Source: Chalciporus piperatus
Taxonomy: Eukaryota > Basidiomycota > Agaricomycetes > Boletales > Boletaceae
Assembly: GCA_038093975.1 (NCBI GenBank)
Contig: JBBPTG010000087.1
Span: forward strand, 1-64,000
Direction: 5' to 3'
DNA length: 64,000 nt
Position 1 is the stretch's first letter, and every line of letters starts with the position of its first letter. Shown piece by piece: positions 58,545 to 64,000 of the stretch. Both the position numbers and the translations under genes were made by a program. The notes under the pieces are model-generated. The model was given only the letters and a program-made list of their open reading frames with translations. It was not told where the DNA came from and searched no databases.

Positions 58545-60290
58545 ATAAAGTCGTAAAGCTGTCTTTCAAGCTTGCTGACGACGATAGGGACAAGAGGGCG
58601 ACTGGTAAACACAGTGTTCCGTTCCACTCGATGGAAGGGGTAAAAACGCGATGCGGAGTACGATGATGTTCGACATCATGAGGTGTTCGACAGTTGTTAA
58701 CTCAACGAAAGCAGTTGAAGTGTCGTGAACGCGGTAAACAGAAAATCAAGTATCCAGTTCCACTCGATGGAAGGACAGAGGACGCGGCACGCTGATAAGC
58801 GGCGGGATTGCTCGACAAGTAGATACCTACTGTCAGTGATGACAAGGCGCGAAGACAGCGCAGGTACCCACTTGCGATCGACAGTTGAGTGGCGTACTGG
58901 TGACGAGACGACTAGACGATAACGATAAAGTCGTAAAGCTATCTTTCAAGCTTGTAGATGTCGAGGGAGACGAAGTCGAGCGGCGGCGGCTCTTGCACGT
59001 GAGTTGCGATAACTCAGGATATTGATCTTCTAAGTACTGCTAGAGTACTGCGCGTTGATCGTCCAAACCGGTATAGAAGACCAAGTGAGGTTCAACAGAT
59101 CGTGAAGCTATCTTTCAGGCTTCGCGGGTGACGGCGACGGAATGCGCAACAGAGGTAGACACTCTAGTTGCCAGGGAATAGTTGCAGAGCAATGGTGACG
59201 ATGTATACGGTAGAGGTAGACACTCTAGCAGAGTCGCGAGACAGCGACGATGACGATGTATGCGGACAGGGGTGTGGGGTGACGACGACGACGAATGGGT
59301 AACAGAAACTGGGCACTAAATGCTGACCCATGAGAAATGAAAAGCCAGAAGGCGAATTCGTGACGTCAACAGGTGATCACGCGAACCTGGATCATGTGTA
59401 CACGCAAAGGCTATTGGTAATACCCAAGCGATCTCCAATGATCAAAGAGCCCCTTGTGCACTATGGGGAACAGCAACATTATCCCGTTTAGAACGGTGGA
59501 CAGCCGTATGTGCAGCAGTGGGAACAGAGTTGCTTTCTCCGAGCGTGTCACGTACGCCAACGGTCAAACGACCAACTCTTTAGCCCTAGAGTCCGGGCAG
59601 TGTGATCAAGTTTATCCAAGTGTCATGACGCAGTCATCAACACTCGGTAGTGACTCTTTAGCTCACGACCAAAGCTAGGTAGGTCTGAGTATGTGGCGAC
59701 GATGACGACATGTTGCGGACGCAGCAACAGTGATGACGATATGAGCTGACTAGCAGCCTCGACAGTGACAAGGATGGTGAGCGCGACGACAGCGCAATGG
59801 ATGACAGAGGTAAGCACTCTGCTAAGGTTGTAACACGGTGATGACGTACTGTTGTGATAGCAGCAACGATGAGCTCGATCTCGATGAGCATGTACGCGAA
59901 CGATGGCGACGAGCTGACTGGCAGGCTCGACGATGTTGACAATGATGAGCTGACTTGCAAGCTCGACGACGACGACGACGATGACGTCGGATTTGCTGAC
60001 CGAGTTATCTTCAGCGATGAGGACGATGGTGAGCTGACTGGCAGACTCAACGCGGACGACGATATGTTTTGCTGACCTAGTTATCTTCAGCGACGACGAA
60101 GCACGTTTCTCGATTGTGCTGGTACCCACTTGCGACGACGGTGAAGTGGCATACGATGGTGAGCTGACTAGCAGCAACGACGACGAGGCGCGAACAAGCA
60201 GCGCAGGTACCCACTTGCGACGACAGTGCAGATGGCGTACAACGAGTGCGGCAGTGACGAGACACTGAGGCAGAGAGGATTAATAAGAAG
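58545..60290. repeat. Mosaic of dispersed 20-40 bp repeats inside the element
   Basis: Recurring strings include GTAAAGCT.TCTTTCAAGCTT (58552, 58931, with a variant at 59105), GAGGTAGACACTCTA (59153, 59213, with a variant at 59804), GGTACCCACTTGCGA (58862, 60121, 60206) and GAGCTGACT.GCA (59740, 59920, 59947, 60031, 60159). Frames in this stretch on either strand are by-products of GACGAC-type repeats and are not called as genes. Confidence 0.6.
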
Positions 60291-60301
60291 TCTTGTTCTA
60301 A

Positions 60302-60894
60302 TGAAACGACTCAACTCAATCAAGAGCTAGCGCTATCATCAGACAACATGCCCTAGCGAAACCACATCAACTCAGTAACTAGAGCTGAGGATCAGACTAG
60401 GCAAGCAGGAGCGCTTGGCCCATGAAGTTCAAGAAGAGGAAACTCCAGGAGAACAAGACTGGAGAGCCAGTGCTTGTCAACCCGGGTTTATATACTATTG
60501 TCAGTGTTTGTACATGTTGTGGCTAAACCTTAACTATATGACTAGGTATGACTAGATATGAGTCATGGCGAGTAACAGCCAATAGCGTATATGACTAGGA
60601 AGCGAGATGAGTCAGCGTGAGTCAGTATGAGTCACGGTGAGTCATAATGAGTCAATAAGAGTCTGAGTCATGGTGACTCGGTATGAGTCATGGACAGTGG
60701 GGAAGATGCACAGCCACGCACAGCCACGTTACATAAGCGAAAGGTTAGACCTAGCTGATGTCAGCAGGTCACGTGATGTGATCTTGATAAGATAAGATAA
60801 CAGAAAAGGGAGAGAAAGCGACTAAGTCCAAAAGTGAAAGAGAAACGTAGTAAGTGTAAGAAAGACTAGGATAAGGAACTGAGCGTTCGTAACA
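60302..60894 (+). repeat. Right LTR-like direct repeat (593 bp)
   Basis: The second copy of the TG..CA repeat. It is preceded by an only weakly purine-rich stretch (GAGGCAGAGAGGA, about 60265) rather than a perfect polypurine tract. It is followed at once by ATGTCTGCATG, which belongs to the truncated F-box gene copy. Confidence 0.85.
60559..60690. promoter_or_regulatory. Array of eight TGAGTCA sites, five at exact 10-bp spacing
   Basis: Exact TGAGTCA at 60559, 60608, 60618, 60628, 60638, 60648, 60664 and 60684. The 60608-60648 run is a perfect 10-bp ladder, placing the sites on one face of the helix. This copy has one more unit than the left repeat and no mismatch in the ladder. Confidence 0.75.
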
Positions 60895-61744
60895 ATGTCT
60901 GCATGTATGAAGAGTGTATGCCGCTGAAGGACAGGGAATTTATATTCGCGCTGTTTGATGTGACAACGGAGAAGATATACCATCTTCCACCGTTCAAGTC
61001 TAGCGTGGTAAGTTTGGTACATCATTATCCGTCTGGCTATACTAGATTGGAATCAAAGCCACCGGAAATACTTGAGCATTTGGCGTGGTATTGCATGACT
61101 GCTCACGACCGCTACGTGACCTTCCTCTTAACAAACACTCATATTCTTGTCACCTTCCCCGACGTGGCTCCGGCCCTCCATATACAGGCATTCCGTCTTC
61201 CTTCCTTAGTGGAGTCTGGTGCTACTGTCGAGGATGACGGGATGTTACGGATGACTCACGAAGGGTTATGCAAGATCATTGGATCACCCCAGTGGGTCCT
61301 CCGTGGGAATACGGTCACGAATGTTGGGGGGGTGCAGACGACAGAGATACGAGCCGTGACCCATCACTTGACTGAGACATATGATGGAGAGGAGTACAGC
61401 GCCATAGACCTCACTCTAACGGCTTCAAGTTCTCCCGGAATTGGAACAATCACACTCTCACAATGTACCTCTCTGATCTCTTTCAAGGGTGAAGAGGTGA
61501 GGTTGTTCGAGATAGGAAGCTCGGAGGATGGGTTCGGGCGTGGCGTGGCGTGTGCTGTTTCGGGGTCGACGAAGAGTCGGGTGGCGTTCAAGCGTTTTCT
61601 GTGGATGCGAGCGGACCAGTTTGTCGGGTTGATGTTGGGCCAAGGAGGTATGTGTCCGTGCCTAACGCCTGGGTACAATTTGATCCATGGCATGGCGAGG
61701 TTTGCTATGTGGACAAGGATGACATCACGCTTTATAAATTATGA
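60895..61744 (+). pseudogene. 5'-truncated, frameshifted second copy of the F-box protein gene
   Basis: The sequence right of the element translates to a close relative of the F-box protein at 26636-28256: REFIFALFDVTTEKIYHLPP, ILVTF, VLRGNTVTNVGGVQTTEIRA, AIDLTLTASSSPGIGTITLS and SSEDGFGRG. The F-box and about the first 200 residues are absent; coding similarity starts only at the repeat edge. At 61538-61552 the string GTGGC is duplicated relative to the intact copy, shifting the frame. The correct ending (SVDASGPVCRVDVGPRRYVS, stop near 61744) continues only in another frame, while the original frame runs on to 61787. It is therefore a non-functional paralogue. Its lost 5' half is not found left of the element. 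Confidence 0.85.
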
Positions 61745-61787
61745 TTTGATAGTCAATACCTCCACACTGTGTGTCGTACTTATATGA

Positions 61788-62431
61788 CTACATAGGCTCG
61801 CAATCACTGTAGTTGCAAGGCGGCGAGACAGTTTCCATGAAGTTGTGGGCTCGACAAAGGGTCTCGTGTGGCGCTGTGTCGGTGACCGACCTTCGTATAT
61901 CTCTTACTACACAGCGAACCACGACACCACGAAATCACCCATATTACCTATCATGCGCGAGATTCGATTGGGAGGCTTTTGGGGGCCTTGTACAAAAGAC
62001 AATGCATAACTCACATGACGAGCAGTAATGTTTTGAACCCGGAAGGACTGTGGGGACAGAACTGGAGAAGCATCATCAGAAACGACCAAGTCAGGAGGCA
62101 CCAAGGCATGAGATGCAGAGCCGCGACCTTCGGTCCAGGGAGCGGGCTTTCGATCCAAGTCTTAGCGTCGCATTGGTCCTGCCAACCTGTCTGACTCACT
62201 GAGGTGCTGTTCGGGTACGTAGTAACCAAACCACACTTTGCGATTATCGTGGCTAGATTTTCTAACCTGTGAAGATGGGAAGGTAAGTTGGACGGAAAGA
62301 CCACCTACCTTACAGACAACATATGCCTGAATTAATACTTACATCGGCACAGGAGTTTAATTGCTTACTAATCACTCTATCTGAAAATTCGATCACTTCT
62401 CTATCTCGGCCTCCTCCTCCTCCTCCCCTCC
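61788..62431. other. Intergenic, YTM1 upstream region
   Basis: No gene is supported. A CT-rich stretch (CCTCCTCCTCCTCCCC, about 62410) lies just before the YTM1 start, common in fungal promoters. Confidence 0.5.
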
Positions 62432-63953
62432 ATGTCCATGATGTCGACACCGGTGGTATTCACCACCAAATCTCCATACACCCTTCCCTCCCAAAAATTT
62501 ATGATCCCACTGGACTGGAAACGTTACCAACTCTCTCAACTCATCAACAAGGCACTCTCACTTGCCAAACCCATCCCCTTCGATTTTTTAGCACATGGGG
62601 AGATTTTACGAACTAGTCTTGGGGAGTGGAGAGACGGGAAGGGGATCGGTGAGGTGAATATCGCGCTACATGGCATGTATCTACATGACGGTGATGGAAC
62701 TGACGTGAGACGTAGGAAGATACGCTCGAGATAGAGTATTTCGAGTCCGTTTTGCCACCACAGCGGATGTCGACGCTCCCACATGAGGATTGGGTATCCT
62801 CCATCTCGTGTCGGGTGGCTCAGTACGTCCTCTCCTCGTCTCTCCTCTTTTCCACACTGAACGCGCTGCGTATAGACATTTTTTGACAGCCTCATACGAC
62901 GGACACGTTCGGCTGTTCGACTACTCACAACGCACAGTGCGCGATGTACTCGTCCATCAGGCACCGATCACCTCCATCTGCGTCGTCCCCTCTCCCTCCC
63001 CCGCGAGCGGTGGGGCAGAGACGATTACCGTCGCGAGTGCTTCACACGACCTAACTGCATCCCTCACCCGCATATCCCTCTCTTCCGACTCTGAGTCCGA
63101 CATCCCGCCGCACCACACCTACGCCTCTCTCCACCTCCACACAGCCCCCCTCTCATCCATCGCCTCTGATACCACCGGTTCTTCCCTCCTAACAGCCTCA
63201 TGGGACCACCTCGTCGCTTTCTGGGATACCAACGTCCCCGCCGAAGACGAAGTCGCTCCCATCACCTCCACCGACCGTAAAAAACGCAGAAAGCTGGGAG
63301 ATGGAGACAACCCGCGAAGAAAAGCACCCACTGTGGTTCTCAAATCCCACACAGCTCGTGTATCGAAAGCCAGATTCGCACATGGATCGAATTCAAAGGC
63401 GTATAGCTGTGGGTTCGATTCGACAGTGCGAACGTGGGACGTCGAGTCGGGCGTGTGTCTCGATACGATCGTGAGTGACATCACGTTAGGGTTAGCTGAA
63501 ATTGAACCGGCGCGACAGACTGTCCCTGAACGACCGATGCTCGACTTGGCCTTGCTTGATACATCCACTCTGCTGACAACCTCGACAGATCGCTCGGTAT
63601 CTATATTTGACCTACGAGGACCGTCGCTCTCGAGTACGGCAGGGACACTCGTGCACCCCGCAACACCTTCATGTCTCGTCTGCCCCTGCCCCTCCCCTAC
63701 TTCTACTTCCGCTACTTCCGGGGCCCAGCAAGTCCTTACAGGCGCATACGACGGTATCGCTCGTCTCTGGGATCTGCGGAGTACGAAGAGCGCCGTTGCC
63801 AGCGTTCGTGCGTGGGACACCACTGCCAACTCTGGCGCGAATGCAAAAAAGATACTCGCCGTAGACTGGGTAGGCGAGGTCGTCGGTATCGGTGGGGAGG
63901 GTGGTGTCGAGGTGTGGCGTATCGGGCAGGGGGAGAGGATGTTCAACAAGTGA
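62432..63953 (+). CDS. YTM1: Ribosome biogenesis WD40 protein Ytm1 (WDR12)
   Basis: Three exons, 62432-62648, 62720-62822 and 62876-63953, give 465 residues. The N-terminal NLE/UBL-like domain reads VVFTTKSPYTLPSQKFMIPL, WKRYQLSQLINKAL and PFDFLAHGEILRTSLGEW, then TLEIEYFESVLPPQ and HEDWVSSI. This is diagnostic of Ytm1, which the AAA ATPase Rea1 pulls through this domain. WD40 repeats follow: HFLTASYDGHVRLFDYSQ, TASWDHLVAFWDT, AYSCGFDSTVRTWDVESG, TTSTDRSVSIFDLRG and VLTGAYDGIARLWDLRS. Ytm1 forms the Nop7-Erb1-Ytm1 complex in the nucleolus, needed for 27S pre-rRNA processing in 60S assembly. The start is the first of two ATGs (MSMMSTP); the third codon downstream could also serve. All exon joins keep frame. 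Confidence 0.95.
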
Positions 63954-64000
63954 CGAAAAAAAGATGTGAATCATCTATGGCTGACGAAGGTCAGTTTGGT

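Larger units (their letters stand above)
56257..60894 (+). mobile_element. Non-autonomous LTR-type element, about 4.6 kb
   Basis: Two direct repeats with TG..CA ends flank about 3.46 kb that has no reverse transcriptase, integrase, protease or gag frame I can recognise on either strand. This fits a large non-autonomous LTR element (LARD-like). High similarity of the repeats points to a fairly recent insertion. No target-site duplication is evident: the bases before the left copy (AAACC) differ from those after the right copy (ATGTC). No perfect tRNA primer site follows the left repeat. The right boundary abuts a disrupted F-box gene copy. A segmental duplication of a solo repeat is the main alternative. 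Orientation is assigned from the TATA-like segment and is tentative. Confidence 0.6.

Noticed and set aside
59623..60177. Ser/Val-rich minus-strand open frame of 184 codons
   Set aside because: Product of GACGAC-type simple repeats inside the LTR-like element. No stable composition or motif.
56257..60894. Possible CRISPR-like or satellite interpretation of the repeated blocks
   Set aside because: Repeats are eukaryotic LTR-like direct repeats plus irregular short repeats. There is no regular repeat-spacer pattern and the genome is fungal.
63119..63949. 276-codon minus-strand open frame
   Set aside because: Antisense to the WD40 exon of YTM1, which is clearly the real gene.

Overview
The window is nuclear DNA of a filamentous fungus, almost certainly an Agaricomycete basidiomycete. 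Genes carry many short introns (about 38-75 nt, GT..AG). Several families are typical of mushrooms: a DUF6533 seven-helix protein, an RTA1-like protein, HET proteins and a DUF3684 protein. Exon joins were worked out by reading frame, splice dinucleotides and family resemblance. No alignment or database search was run.

Layout. 1-4.1 kb: a 5'-incomplete unrecognised gene, a tandem array of about 300-bp units and a broken RecQ-like helicase. 4.4-9.4 kb: a CUE-domain ubiquitin-binding protein, an RTA1-like membrane-protein pseudogene and a DUF6533 gene. 10.3-28.3 kb is mostly housekeeping: a large multi-BRCT repair protein, an NAD-type aldehyde dehydrogenase, an intron-containing tRNA-Pro, the autophagy protease ATG4, a small DUF952 protein and an F-box protein. 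28.9-35 kb: a kinase-like (APH) pseudogene and an orphan first exon of a Gfo/Idh/MocA oxidoreductase, then two intact secreted-type enzymes (purple acid phosphatase and an SMP-30/gluconolactonase-like protein).

35.8-52.7 kb is the most distinctive block, with four genes all on the minus strand. They are a HET protein with an N-terminal zinc knuckle, a WD40-TPR-HET fusion without a NACHT domain, a very large DUF3684 protein combining a GHKL/Hsp90-like ATPase end with an HExxH metalloprotease-like end, and an astacin-like M12A metalloprotease. Family knowledge suggests self/non-self recognition or proteotoxic defence, but a shared function is inference.

53-62 kb is accessory and repeat-rich. 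It holds a low-complexity minus-strand coding candidate with diverged internal repeats, then a 4.6-kb LTR-like element (TG..CA direct repeats of 582 and 593 bp, no recognisable gag-pol). The element abuts, and removes the 5' part of, a second copy of the F-box gene. Each LTR-like repeat carries an array of TGAGTCA (AP-1/Gcn4-type) motifs, largely at 10-bp spacing. The window ends with the ribosome-biogenesis gene YTM1 on the plus strand.
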